Below, in pieces: positions 24,752-36,299 of a DNA stretch of 43,062 nucleotides. The stretch is from Elusimicrobiota bacterium (GTDB lineage Bacteria > Elusimicrobiota > Elusimicrobia > JACQPE01), in NCBI GenBank assembly GCA_016205025.1, contig JACQJO010000053.1, forward strand, positions 1 through 43,062, read 5' to 3'. The notes beneath the pieces were generated by a model, which worked only from the letters and a program-made list of their open reading frames with translations, ran no database searches and was not told the DNA's origin. Numbering within the stretch: position 1 is the first letter of the stretch; each line of letters opens with the position of its first letter. The translations under genes and the position numbers were made by a program.

Positions 24752-25108
24752 TGGAGGTGGCGAGAATTGAACTCGCGTCCGAAAGTTTCACCCCAAGACA
24801 TTTACAGGCTTAGTCTCCAGTTTTACCTACCGGCCTCCCTGGAGACTGGAAAAGCCGAAAGGGCGCCTAGTTTGTGTCAGAACGGACTGCAGGCTGCAGG
24901 ACTCCTCCGTTCTTAAGCCCTCTGATGACGCTCGATCTAGAGTAGAAGGCGTTCTCTAGGGAGCGTGAGCGAACCGCGTATTAAGCGGTTGCCCAAGCGT
25001 ACCCGACGTTATCGGCAGGTACAGTTTCGGCCGAATTTTCACCTAGCCTTCGGCCAACTAGGGCCTGAAGTTTCAAGAGCTCCGCTTCCGTCGAACCCTG
25101 TCACCCCC
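24752..25108 (-). ncRNA. ssrA: Transfer-messenger RNA (tmRNA)
   Basis: tmRNA rescues stalled ribosomes and tags the nascent peptide for degradation. The 5' end GGGGGTGACAGGGTTCGAC and the 3' end with the T-arm (GACGCGAGTTCAATTCTCGC) and CACCTCCA are diagnostic and close a 7-bp acceptor stem. The 3' CCA is not encoded (the genome reads CCG). The tag frame runs at 25016-24981: GCC GAT AAC GTC GGG TAC GCT TGG GCA ACC GCT TAA, giving ADNVGYAWATA. The stop falls in the loop of an AACCGC/GCGGTT hairpin, as helix 5 does in E. coli. A weak promoter (TGGACC, TATAGA) may lie about 60-80 bases upstream. Confidence 0.95.
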
Positions 25109-25285
25109 GCTCTCTGCTCGTTACCCAACAGAGGGCGGGAATGCCGACCCATCTCTCTCTATATTCTAGCAGGGAGTTTGGTCCATTTAGCCCGATTTAC
25201 TTCCCGAAATGACACTCTAATGCCACCTGGGTTGGGATAAATCAATAAAAAGGCTCTTTTATGCATGAATATTTATAAAAAATAC

Positions 25286-25314
25286 TTGCAATTTTAGGGT
25301 TTTGGGGCTATACT
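25286..25314 (+). promoter_or_regulatory. Promoter of the AbiE toxin-antitoxin operon
   Basis: TTGCAA (25286-25291) and TATACT (25309-25314) are 17 bases apart, about 25 bases upstream of the antitoxin ATG, which has a strong AGGGAGGGG ribosome-binding site. An imperfect AT-rich inverted repeat (ATAAAAAG/CTTTTAT, near 25244-25260) lies just upstream. AbiEi antitoxins are known to repress their own promoters through inverted repeats, but no operator was proven here. Confidence 0.6.
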
Positions 25315-25339
25315 AAGGGGTGTTAGGGAGGGGACCAAA

Positions 25340-25915
25340 ATGAAGAATGCTGAGAAATTAAAAAACGCTATGGAACCAGGCCAGGTCTATAGAAGGCAGG
25401 ACCTAGAGGGTCTATCAACAGCTGTGGACCGGGACCTAAAAACGCTTGTGGAAGCCGAGGAAGTGAATAGGCTCTCAGGGGGCCTATATTACCGTCCCCG
25501 AAAAAATGCCCTCGGAGCCACCCCCCCGGATAACCAGGACCTCGTGCGCGCGTTCCTTAAAACCGACGATTTCCTGCTCACCTCCTACAATCACTTTACA
25601 GACCTGGGGCTTGGCCTAACGCAGATGCACAACCACACCCTCGTTTATAACCATAGGAGAGCCGGTGACTTCCGCCTGGGTGGACACCGATTTAAGTTCC
25701 GTCTAGTTCCCGCCTACCCAAAGGCCCTTACCAAGGAGTATCTGCTCGTTGATCTGTTGAACAATTTAAGGAAGCTACCTGATGATGTCGACGCCGTTCG
25801 CAGGAATTTACAGTCTCATCTTAACGAGTTCGATCGTAAAAAAGTCCTCGAATACGCCGAACTCTACGGCAACCCAGCCGCGAAACGGACGTTGCGAGAG
25901 GTCGCACATGCCTGA
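25340..25915 (+). CDS. AbiEi-type (DUF6088) type IV antitoxin/transcriptional repressor
   Basis: The 191-residue protein has an N-terminal winged-helix (EPGQVYRRQDLEGLSTAVDR, then LVEAEEVNRLSGGLYYRPRK) and a C-terminal domain with FLLTSYNHFTDLGLGLTQMH and HRFKFRLVPAYPKALTKEYL. This fits AbiEi/DUF6088 antitoxins, which repress the operon and oppose the nucleotidyltransferase toxin without binding it. Such pairs give phage resistance by abortive infection and stabilise mobile DNA. The ATG follows AGGGAGGGG at good spacing. It overlaps the toxin gene by eight bases. Confidence 0.85.
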   Translation: MKNAEKLKNAMEPGQVYRRQDLEGLSTAVDRDLKTLVEAEEVNRLSGGLYYRPRKNALGATPPDNQDLVRAFLKTDDFLLTSYNHFTDLGLGLTQMHNHTLVYNHRRAGDFRLGGHRFKFRLVPAYPKALTKEYLLVDLLNNLRKLPDDVDAVRRNLQSHLNEFDRKKVLEYAELYGNPAAKRTLREVAHA

Positions 25916-26852
25916 GTTTTTTCACGAACGAAAAGACGCGAAAACCCTGATCGAAACGATTGCCGCCGATACGGGGCTGTCTAGAACGCTTATCGAAAAA
26001 GATTATTGGATCATGCACTGTCTGTGGGGCCTCCAGCAGTTGGACCTCTCATTTGAAATGAAGGGCGGTACTTCGCTGTCAAAAGGATGGGCCGTTATTG
26101 AACGATTCTCTGAAGACATTGATATTCGCTTTGACCCTCCGCCCGTGCTCAATCTCAAAGGCGACAAGCCCGCTCACATCAAGGCCCGCCTGGATTTCTA
26201 CGACGGTTTGGCTAAGAAAATGAAAATACCGGGAGTCACCGTTATAAGAAACACGGATTACGATGATGCCAAGGCTCAAAATGGCGGAATCAGCTTAAGA
26301 TACAAACCCCTGTTCGCGGCGTTGCCGGGACTCAAACCCGAGGTTCTGCTGGAAGCCGGCTTTGACAAGACCGCGCCGAACGAGCCGTGCGACTTCAGCA
26401 GTTGGGCGCTCGATAGAGTTCTTAAAGCTGGTCTCGATGTCACGGATAACCGCGCGCAGGCAGTGAAGTGTTTCAATCCGGAATACACCTTCGTGGATAA
26501 ACTTCAAACGATCTGCCGGCGTTTCAGACAGCACCGCGACCGCCATGACCCCGAGAAAGACAGGCCGCGGTTGTTCATGCGGCACTACTACGACCTCTAT
26601 ATGCTGTTGGGCGTGGAGAGGGTCGCCAAATTTATCGGAAGCGCAGAATACGAAGCCTACAAAAAGCAAAAAATCAAAGGGACCGACGCGGCCGAATTTG
26701 AAACCCGCGAGGCTTTCATGATTTCCCAAGCCGAAACTCGTGCCCTCTTTGCGAAAGAATTCGAACTTTCAATGGGCACGCTTCTTTTCTCCCCAGGCCT
26801 GAAATTCGCCCCGGTCATCGAAAAAATCCAAAGCTGCTCTTCCAAGTTTTAA
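25908..26852 (+). CDS. AbiEii/AbiGii-family nucleotidyltransferase toxin
   Basis: AbiEii toxins are nucleotidyltransferases of the DNA polymerase beta superfamily; studied members modify tRNA acceptor ends and stop growth. The 314-residue protein has the motif GGTSLSKGW (residues 53-61) and the metal-binding SEDIDIRF with Asp70 and Asp72, then HYYDLYMLL near the C-terminus, as in this family. The ATG at 25908 overlaps the antitoxin stop; the longer upstream frame has no homology and is read through the antitoxin gene. The pair lies next to tmRNA, a common integration neighbourhood, though no attachment repeat was found. Confidence 0.88.
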   Translation: MPEFFHERKDAKTLIETIAADTGLSRTLIEKDYWIMHCLWGLQQLDLSFEMKGGTSLSKGWAVIERFSEDIDIRFDPPPVLNLKGDKPAHIKARLDFYDGLAKKMKIPGVTVIRNTDYDDAKAQNGGISLRYKPLFAALPGLKPEVLLEAGFDKTAPNEPCDFSSWALDRVLKAGLDVTDNRAQAVKCFNPEYTFVDKLQTICRRFRQHRDRHDPEKDRPRLFMRHYYDLYMLLGVERVAKFIGSAEYEAYKKQKIKGTDAAEFETREAFMISQAETRALFAKEFELSMGTLLFSPGLKFAPVIEKIQSCSSKF

Positions 26853-27106
26853 CCCCGCTCCCGTGGTAAAAAACAATGCGTCAGCTTTTTCGAAAAGGAG
26901 GATGTGCCCCCAAACAAAATCGGGGCGAACGCTTATGTAGTTATGCATGTTAGCGCCGGGTGCAAACGTCAAGGCAGACTTTCTAACATCAGACAAAACG
27001 AGCGGGAAAACGGTAATCGGTCAAGAAAAAGATTATGCACGTTTTTTGATTGGCTCAGGACAACACAGCTTTGAGTCTTCCCTTTCGAGGTAAACGCCAA
27101 CGACAA

Positions 27107-27439
27107 TTACTTTTTCTTTACATCACCGAAAATCCAGTCTTCCAAGGTTTCTTTAAAAATTTTGAGCTCCTGGGCAACATTTTTCTTGTATTGGATGTCT
27201 TCCTGTCTAAAGCGTCCCAGTTCATCCCTATAATTAATGGCGCTGAGGCAGTTTTCTTCTCCCTGGGCTTCGATAACCTTGGGTTTGCACAGCTCCTTGG
27301 CAAACACATCTGCCTGGGCTATTTCTTGGCGAATGGTTGGCAGATTGGCATAGGATCGGCCCGTGGTTGCAGTTATGTAGGTTAATTGCGGGTCCGCGAT
27401 CCTTGCGTGGAATTTGGTAACGAGAAAAGTTTTCCCCAC
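27107..27439 (-). CDS. Hypothetical protein or truncated gene remnant
   Basis: A 110-residue frame looks like real protein (LTYITATTGRSYANLPTIRQ, FAKELCKPKVIEAQGEEN, a Lys-rich end) but I recognise no family. The only start is a GTG at 27439 that lies inside the CRISPR-like repeat, and a TAA blocks the frame a few codons upstream. The sequence may be the C-terminal remainder of a gene cut at its 5' end. It has no clear ribosome-binding site. The 254 bases between it and the AbiE toxin hold nothing I can identify. Confidence 0.35.
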   Translation of the reverse strand: MGKTFLVTKFHARIADPQLTYITATTGRSYANLPTIRQEIAQADVFAKELCKPKVIEAQGEENCLSAINYRDELGRFRQEDIQYKKNVAQELKIFKETLEDWIFGDVKKK

Positions 27440-27457
27440 GTGCGTGGGGATGGTCCG
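27429..27457 (+). CRISPR. Solitary type I-E-like CRISPR repeat unit
   Basis: The 29 bases begin GTTTT, continue with the palindromic core CCCCACGTGCGTGGGG (27434-27449) and end ATGGTCCG. Length, core hairpin and flanks match the type I-E repeat pattern (GTNTTCCCC..GGGGAT...CCG). No second copy occurs about 61 bases to either side or elsewhere in the window, and no cas gene is present. It is a single repeat, not an array. Confidence 0.5.
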
Positions 27458-27490
27458 TGGAAATTAAGCGAGTTTTAAGAAGGCAAGTTT

Positions 27491-27496
27491 TATAAT
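27491..27496 (+). promoter_or_regulatory. -10 element for tRNA-Tyr
   Basis: A perfect TATAAT lies 12 bases upstream of the tRNA 5' end. The -35 region is weak (GCGAGT at 27468-27473, 17-base spacing). Confidence 0.5.
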
Positions 27497-27508
27497 AAGA
27501 ACGCCATC

Positions 27509-27592
27509 GGCCAGGTGGCAGAGTGGTCAAATGCACCGGTCTGTAAAACCGGCGGGCGATGCCCTTCGGGGGTTCAAATCCCTCCCTGGCCA
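27509..27592 (+). tRNA. tRNA-Tyr (anticodon GUA)
   Basis: GGCCAGG pairs with CCTGGCC, followed by discriminator A. The anticodon stem CCGGT/ACCGG encloses CTGTAAA, giving GUA. The long variable arm marks a class II tRNA as expected for bacterial tyrosine tRNA, and the T-arm GGGGTTCAAATCCCTC is canonical. CCA is not encoded. Confidence 0.96.
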
Positions 27593-27609
27593 AAGCTTTT
27601 TCAATTTGT

Positions 27610-28479
27610 TTATAGCCTTTTTATCCGGCTCAAAATTTCCTGCGCCGAACGGGCCCGGTTAAGCGTATAAAAATGAATACCCGGAACACCCTTAGCTAAA
27701 AGGTCGGCGCATTGGTGGGCGGCGTGCTCGATACCGATATTAACCACCGCCTGGGCGTCATCGTGAACACGGGACAGCCGGTCCGAAAGATCAGCGGGAA
27801 TCTTGGCGCCGCACATGGCGGCGAACTTCTGAATCTGGTGAAAATTAGTGATCGGCATGATGCCCGGAACAATGGGCGCCAAAATCCCGGCCGCTCGCGC
27901 CTCGTCCACAAACCGGAAATAGTCCCGGTTATCAAAAAAAAGCTGTGTCGCTATATAATCGGCGCCGGCATCCACCTTTTCCTTTAGGCGAAGAATGTCT
28001 TGCTGTCTGGAAACGGCTTCCGTATGCCCCTCGGGATAGCCCGCCACCCCAATGCACCAATTGTTATTTTGACGCAGGTGGCGCACTAAATCCGTGGCGT
28101 ACTTAAAATCTCTTTGCTCCAGCGCAACGACCGGGCCGTCTTTGGGGAGGTCTCCTCTTAAAGCCATGATATTTTCGATGTTTAGTTTGCGCGCCTGGGC
28201 CAAAATACCATCAATATCCGAACGCGTATGGGCGATGGAGGTTAAATGCATCACGGTTTCAAAACCGTATTTGTTTTTCAAAAGCCCGGCCATCTCAACC
28301 GTAGACTGCCGGGAAGACCCGGCCGCGCCGTAAGTTAAGGTCACGAAATGCGGGGCCAAGGCCTTAACCTCGGCCAGCGTTTTTAAAAAACCATCCTTGG
28401 CTTCAGGGGTTTTGGGCAGAAAAAATTCAAAAGAAAAAACAGGTTCTTTGTTTTGTTTATAAAACTCAATGACCCTCAT
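27610..28479 (-). CDS. metF: Methylenetetrahydrofolate reductase
   Basis: MetF reduces 5,10-methylene-THF to 5-methyl-THF for methionine synthesis, using FAD. The 289-residue TIM-barrel protein begins MRVIEFYKQNKEPVFSFEFF with the catalytic Glu in FEFF. It also has the family segments FVTLTYGAAGSSR, HLTSIAHTRSDI, NIMALRGDLPKDGP, IGVAGYPEGH, KEKVDAGADYIATQLFFDN and VPGIMPITNF, and it ends IHFYTLNRA. The ATG at 28479 gives the normal N-terminus; the frame is open further upstream without homology. It is 18 bases from the tRNA-Tyr gene and divergent from the DegT-family gene. Confidence 0.96.
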   Translation of the reverse strand: MRVIEFYKQNKEPVFSFEFFLPKTPEAKDGFLKTLAEVKALAPHFVTLTYGAAGSSRQSTVEMAGLLKNKYGFETVMHLTSIAHTRSDIDGILAQARKLNIENIMALRGDLPKDGPVVALEQRDFKYATDLVRHLRQNNNWCIGVAGYPEGHTEAVSRQQDILRLKEKVDAGADYIATQLFFDNRDYFRFVDEARAAGILAPIVPGIMPITNFHQIQKFAAMCGAKIPADLSDRLSRVHDDAQAVVNIGIEHAAHQCADLLAKGVPGIHFYTLNRARSAQEILSRIKRL

Positions 28480-28564
28480 AAAAATTTTCGCGCAATAAAC
28501 GCAACCCCGCGCCACCCGACCGGGCGCGCCAAAGGCAAGCCGGCATGATAGAATTTTACCTGCA

Positions 28565-29722
28565 ATGAAGCCTACCCCTCGAGTCCCCGGCGCGCCGGCG
28601 CGCCAATCTTGCACACCGGCCGTTCCCTTTATTGATCTTGCCCGAAGCCAAAAACCTATTGAAAAAACTCTGGAAGCCGCGGCGCGCAACGTCCTGCGCG
28701 CCGGGCGATTCGTGCGCGGTCCGGTTTACCAGACTTTTACGCAAAGATTCGCCCGGTACTGCCAAACCAACCACTGCGTCGGATTGGCCAACGGGACTGA
28801 CGCGCTTTATTTGGCTCTACGGGCTTTGGAAATCGGCCCAGGCGATGAAATCATCACTTCTCCTTTCACTTTTTTCGCCACCGCCGAAACCATCGCGGCC
28901 GCCGGGGCCAAACCTGTTTTTGCCGATATCAACCCGGCAACCTGGACCATTGATCCCGCCGCGATCCGGCAACGTCTTAGTGTAAAAACAAAAGCGATCC
29001 TGCCGGTTCATATCTTCGGAAACCCGGCCGACATGGACGCCGTTCTGGATATCGCCCGGCGGCGTGAGCTTTTTGTAATCGAAGACGCCTGCCAGGCCCA
29101 CGGCGCCCTTTATAAAGGCAAGAAGACGGGTTCTTTGGGCGACGCCGGCTGTTTCAGTTTTTATCCCACCAAAAACCTGGGGGCTTGCGGCGACGCCGGC
29201 GGACTCGTTACCAACAACAAAGAAATCGCGGATCGCGTCTGGCGGTTAGCTGACCATGGGTCCAGGGAAAAATATTCTCATCTCGAAGTCGGCATCAACA
29301 GCCGTTTAGACGACTTGCAGGCCGCGATTTTAAACGTCAAGCTTGATCATCTTGACCAATGGAATAACCAGCGGCGCGAAGCGGCCGCGGCCTACCGGCA
29401 ACTCCTCAAAAACATTTCGGGTATCGTCTTGCCTCAAGAAACGCCTGGAGGCCGGGCGGTCTATCATGTTTTCTCGATTACGACAAAACGACGGGATGCC
29501 TTGCGGCAGCACCTGGGTCAGCGGCAAATCGCGGCCCAAGTTTACTACCCGACGCCGCTTCATTTACTGCCAGCCCTTAAAAACCTGGGGCATAAACCCG
29601 GATCTTTTCCTGTCAGCGAAAAACTGGCCGAGGAAATCTTGGCGCTTCCTCTATTTCCAGGAATTACGAACAAAGAAATCGAGCGGGTTTGCGGCGCTAT
29701 TGGAGAATTCTTCTCTAACTAG
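28565..29722 (+). CDS. DegT/DnrJ/EryC1/StrS-family sugar aminotransferase
   Basis: These PLP enzymes transaminate nucleotide-linked keto-sugars for LPS O-antigen or glycan synthesis. The 385-residue protein has VPFIDLARSQ, CVGLANGTDALYLALRAL, SPFTFFATAETIAAAGAKPV, DACQAHGALYKG, the PLP lysine Lys203 in FYPTKNLGACGDAGG and NSRLDDLQAAIL, all conserved. The C-terminal VYYPTPLHLLPAL contributes the second active-site part. No other sugar gene is adjacent, so the substrate is unknown. The first 20 residues include a GGCGCGCC repeat and are Pro-rich; an alternative start is not obvious. Confidence 0.93.
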   Translation: MKPTPRVPGAPARQSCTPAVPFIDLARSQKPIEKTLEAAARNVLRAGRFVRGPVYQTFTQRFARYCQTNHCVGLANGTDALYLALRALEIGPGDEIITSPFTFFATAETIAAAGAKPVFADINPATWTIDPAAIRQRLSVKTKAILPVHIFGNPADMDAVLDIARRRELFVIEDACQAHGALYKGKKTGSLGDAGCFSFYPTKNLGACGDAGGLVTNNKEIADRVWRLADHGSREKYSHLEVGINSRLDDLQAAILNVKLDHLDQWNNQRREAAAAYRQLLKNISGIVLPQETPGGRAVYHVFSITTKRRDALRQHLGQRQIAAQVYYPTPLHLLPALKNLGHKPGSFPVSEKLAEEILALPLFPGITNKEIERVCGAIGEFFSN

Positions 29723-29726
29723 CTCT

Positions 29727-32234
29727 TCAGTGGTGGCCGTTGGTAACGGCGTTTTGAGCGATGGGCTCAACGCAAGCAACGCGGTCTTTTTCCTCAAGCC
29801 GGACCAGCCGAACGCCCTGCGTGTTGCGGGAGATAACTTTAATATCTCTGGCGCGCAGCCGAACACCCATGCCGCGCTCGGTCAACACCATCAAGTCGGC
29901 CTCATCGTCAACCAGCTTAATGCCGACCACCGAACCGTTTCTCTCGGTGGCTTTAATGGTGATCAGCCCTGACCCGCCGCGGGATTGACCTCGGTATTCA
30001 TCCAAAGAGGTTCTCTTGCCAAAACCATTCTCGCAGACCGTCAAAAGAGTCCTTTTATCCTCTTGCTCGGCCACTTCAAGGCCCACGACCTCGTCGCCTT
30101 TGTCAAGCCTGATGCCGCGAACCCCGGTGGCGGTTCGGCCCATGGAACGTAGCTGCTCTTCTGAAAACCGGATGGATTTTCCGTTTTTGGTGGCCAAGAA
30201 AAGCTCGTGAGAACCGTGCGTCTTTCGAACGCCCACTAAAACGTCTCCTTCCCGCAGCCCGATTGCGGTGACGCCCGTTTTCCTGATGTGTTGAAACAAA
30301 TTAACGTCACAGCGCTTGACCACGCCTTTTTTAGTGGCCATGGCTAAAAATCCGGCTTTCTTGGCTTCAAAGGTCCGTATGGTCACCACTCCGGTCACCT
30401 TTTCCTCTTTATTGGAAACGATGCCGATAAACTGAATAACGGGTTTGCCCCGTGAAATTCTTGAAGATTCCGGGATTTCGTAAACCTTGGCCTGATAAAC
30501 GCGGCCGCGATTCGTGAAAAACAGCATGGTGGCATGAGTGTCGGTGATGATCGCCTCTTCCACGAAATCCTCGCCGTCTCTGTTGTCCATGGCGGTGATC
30601 CCCTTGCCGCCACGCGCCTGGGCCCGGTAAACATCCACCGGCATTCTCTTGATGTACCCCTGGCTTGACAAGGATACAACCACCTCTTCTTTTTTAATCA
30701 GGTCTTCGATATTGGTTTCTTTGACTTCTTGAACGATTTCGGTTTTGCGCTCCTCGCCGTAATCCTTCTGAAGTTTAATCATCTCGTCTTTAATAATGCC
30801 CAAAATTTTCTGGGGGGAAGCGAGGATTGACCGCAATTCCTCAATCGTTTTAATGAGCTCTTTATGTTCTTCCTCCAGCTTTGTTCTCTCCAAGGCCGTC
30901 AACTGCGCCAAGCGCATATCCAAAATAGCGTTGGCCTGCCTTAAGGAAAGCCCCAGCGCCTCCATTAGGCCACGCCTGGCTGTTTCGGTATCTTTAGCTT
31001 CCCTGATGATTTTAATGACCTTATTGATCGCCTCAATGGCGATTCTCAAGCCCTCAACGATATGCGCGCGGTCTTCGGCTTTGGTTAAATCAAATTCGGT
31101 CCGGCGCCGGACAATATTGCGCCTGTGTTCAACGTAACAGCCGATCGCTTCCTTAAGCGAAAGAACCCTGGGCCGGCCGCCAACGATGGCCAGCATAATA
31201 ATGCCGAAAGAAACCTCGAGTTGGGTATGCTTGTAGAGCTGGTTTAACAAAACATGGGGATTGCCGTCTCTTTTAACTTCGATCACCACACGCACGCCTT
31301 CGCGGCTGGACTCATCGCGAAGATCCGATATCTCGGTTATCTTTTTATCGCGAGCCAATTGAGCCATGTTCTCTAAAAGCAGGGATTTATTGACCTGGTA
31401 AGGGATCTCGGTGACGATAATGGCGGTTCGTCCGCCGCGAATTTCCTCAAATTCCGTTTTGGCCCGGATCACAATGCTTCCCCTGCCGGTCTTAAAGTAT
31501 TCCTTAACCCCGGCGGTTCCCACCAGCTGCCCCCCGGTCGGAAAGTCCGGTCCTTTAACATACTGGGCCAGCTCATCAATGGTGATCTCCGGATTGTCAA
31601 TGTACGCCGCCACCGCGCCGCAAACCTCGCTTAAGTTGTGCGGCGGTATGTTGGTGGCCATGCCCACCGCGATGCCGGACGATCCGTTAATTAAAAGATT
31701 GGGAAGTTTTGAGGGCAGGACCTTGGGCTCCGTCAAGGATCCATCATAATTGGGCGCAAAATCAACGGTATTTTTTTCGATATCAGAGAGCATCTCCTGC
31801 GAAACCCTGGAAAGCCGGACCTCGGTGTACCTCATGGCGGCCGGGGGATCGCCGTCGATCGAGCCCATATTGCCCTGTCCGTGAACCAACGGAACTAAAA
31901 GAGAAAAGTCCTGGGCCATTCGGATCAGCGCGTCATAAACCGACAGGTCTCCGTGGGGGTGATATTTTCCGAGACAGTCTCCAACCACGCGCGCGGATTT
32001 CTTGAAAGGCTTGTTATAGGCCAGGCCCATCTCGTCCATCGTGTATAAAATGCGCCGATGAACCGGCTTTAAGCCGTCCCTGGCGTCGGGAAGCGCGCGC
32101 CCCACGATAACGCTCATGGCGTAATCGATATAAGAGGCTTTCATCTCCTCTTCGACCGGGCGAATTTCGATCCTCCCTTGTTCTGAAGGGTTCAAAGGAA
32201 GTTCGCCCGGGTCTTTATCTTTTTCCTGTGCCAT
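29727..32234 (-). CDS. gyrA: DNA gyrase subunit A
   Basis: GyrA cleaves and rejoins DNA in the gyrase heterotetramer. The 835-residue protein has the winged-helix domain with catalytic Tyr136 ([10 protein letters not shown]), the tower and coiled-coil, and six C-terminal beta-pinwheel blades. The GyrA-box is QARGGKG, one residue off the usual QRRGGxG, supporting gyrase rather than topoisomerase IV. The quinolone region reads [14 protein letters not shown]: Leu97 is at the E. coli Ser83 position and Asp101 at Asp87. The gene follows gyrB by two bases and ends four bases from the convergent DegT-family gene. Confidence 0.97.
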   Translation of the reverse strand: MAQEKDKDPGELPLNPSEQGRIEIRPVEEEMKASYIDYAMSVIVGRALPDARDGLKPVHRRILYTMDEMGLAYNKPFKKSARVVGDCLGKYHPHGDLSVYDALIRMAQDFSLLVPLVHGQGNMGSIDGDPPAAMRYTEVRLSRVSQEMLSDIEKNTVDFAPNYDGSLTEPKVLPSKLPNLLINGSSGIAVGMATNIPPHNLSEVCGAVAAYIDNPEITIDELAQYVKGPDFPTGGQLVGTAGVKEYFKTGRGSIVIRAKTEFEEIRGGRTAIIVTEIPYQVNKSLLLENMAQLARDKKITEISDLRDESSREGVRVVIEVKRDGNPHVLLNQLYKHTQLEVSFGIIMLAIVGGRPRVLSLKEAIGCYVEHRRNIVRRRTEFDLTKAEDRAHIVEGLRIAIEAINKVIKIIREAKDTETARRGLMEALGLSLRQANAILDMRLAQLTALERTKLEEEHKELIKTIEELRSILASPQKILGIIKDEMIKLQKDYGEERKTEIVQEVKETNIEDLIKKEEVVVSLSSQGYIKRMPVDVYRAQARGGKGITAMDNRDGEDFVEEAIITDTHATMLFFTNRGRVYQAKVYEIPESSRISRGKPVIQFIGIVSNKEEKVTGVVTIRTFEAKKAGFLAMATKKGVVKRCDVNLFQHIRKTGVTAIGLREGDVLVGVRKTHGSHELFLATKNGKSIRFSEEQLRSMGRTATGVRGIRLDKGDEVVGLEVAEQEDKRTLLTVCENGFGKRTSLDEYRGQSRGGSGLITIKATERNGSVVGIKLVDDEADLMVLTERGMGVRLRARDIKVISRNTQGVRLVRLEEKDRVACVEPIAQNAVTNGHH

Positions 32235-32236
32235 AA

Positions 32237-35052
<2,816 letters not shown>

Positions 35053-35081
<29 letters not shown>

Positions 35082-36192
35082 AAGAGTAACGGGGGTTCTC
35101 CGGGGTAGCAAACAGCGCTGGATTCACGCTGGTGGTTAGTTGAATTTCAAATTTATCGGCTGTTATGTTTTTCAAATAATCCATGACATGGTGCGGGTTA
35201 AAGGAAATTTCAAAGCCCTCTTCCCCGTCAAAAGAAACGCTGTCGATCTCTTCCTCGAATTCATAGTGCCCGAGAGTTTTGGAGGTAACCTGGCAGTGAT
35301 TTTTAAAAAATTTATACCGGCACGTTCCCACTCGGTCCGAAATGCACAAAGAAGCCCTTTTGGTAACGGCTAAAAAAGGCTCGACGCGCACCGTCGCCTT
35401 AACGCCGGGCTTGCGGGGAATAACCTGCTCCCAGCCCGGAAAATTGCCGTCAATAAGGCGCGAAAAAATGGTTGTACCGTCAATGTAGAACCCGGCCCTG
35501 TTTTCCGAAATTTCAACCAAAACCGGCCCGCTTGCGGAAGGATTGCCAGCGCTCCTTTCGGCGACCCGCCCCACTTCCAATAGCGCCTTAGTGGGAATAA
35601 TAGCCTGAAAATTTTTATCCGAAGCCACCCCTTCCGAATATACAGCCGCCAGCCGCCTTCCGTCTGTGGCCACCAAAGAAACCTTGCCCTGATTTAAAAC
35701 AAACAAAACGCCATTTAAAACATATCTTGTTTCCTCGTTGCTGGCGGCAAAAACCGTTTTTCGAATCATATCCAAAAGAACCGCGCTCGGAAACTCAATC
35801 GCCTGGTCTTTTTTGAACTCCGGCAAGACAGGGTAATCGTCTTTGGGAATACCCACGATCTGAAATTTAGAATGGGCCCCTAAAACCTGAACGCGGTTGT
35901 TGTCTTTTAATTCCAAAACAACGTCGGACGATCCGTTGGAAGGCAGTTCGTGTAAAATTTCACCCAATTTTCTAGCCGGGAGAGTGATTGATCCGTCTTC
36001 TTCGACAATGGCGTCTAATGAACTTTTAATTCCAACCTCCAGGTCGGTTGACGTGATCCATAATTTCCTGGCAGACCGGTCGGTTTCGAGCAGGTAATTG
36101 GAAAGAATGGGGAGGGCGGATCTTTTAGAAACCATGTTTTGAACAATTTGTAAACGCTCAATAAGATCTTTCTTATCTAATTTAATCTTCAT
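35053..36192 (-). CDS. dnaN: DNA polymerase III sliding clamp (beta subunit)
   Basis: The clamp encircles DNA and tethers the polymerase. The 379-residue protein shows the three-domain repeat of the family: MKIKLDKKDLIERLQIVQNM and ALPILSNYLLET in domain I, then TRYVLNGVLFVLNQGKVSLV with ATDGRRLAAVYSEG in domain II. Domain III runs to the C-terminal YVVMPTR that forms the peptide-binding pocket. I chose the ATG at 36192, with GGTGAT seven bases upstream, over an ATG four codons earlier that overlaps a DnaA box. It follows dnaA across a 107-base candidate origin. Confidence 0.96.
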
Positions 36193-36299
36193 ATTAATCA
36201 CCATGTGGATAATTTTAAATAGGCCGATTCCCCTCTGGAATCATTGTGGATAAACTGTTGAAACATATAAACAGTATCCCATATTTGTAAACACTGAAA
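36193..36299. other. oriC: Candidate replication origin between dnaA and dnaN
   Basis: Two perfect DnaA boxes (TGTGGATAA, the complement of TTATCCACA) occur at 36204-36212 and 36245-36253 in the same orientation. The first overlaps the alternative dnaN start. An inverted repeat ACTGTT/AACAGT (36254-36259, 36270-36275) and an AT-rich stretch running to 36299 could be the unwinding element. The upstream flank of dnaA is only 64 bases and has no box. Two boxes are few for a full origin. Confidence 0.55.

Noticed and set aside
24965-25240. 91-residue plus-strand frame
   Set aside because: It lies almost wholly across the tmRNA gene on the other strand, has no family features and no ribosome-binding site.
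26769-26996. Minus-strand 75-residue frame downstream of the AbiE toxin
   Set aside because: Half of it is antisense to the toxin 3' end; no ribosome-binding site or recognisable domain.
27429-27457. The ccacgtgcg core read as a parS or other ParB site
   Set aside because: The arms do not follow the parS consensus, whereas length and flanks fit a type I-E CRISPR repeat better.
28586-28608. GGCGCGCC tandem at the start of the DegT-family gene as a regulatory repeat
   Set aside because: It is a short GC-rich palindrome inside coding sequence; two copies are not enough to claim a repeat element.
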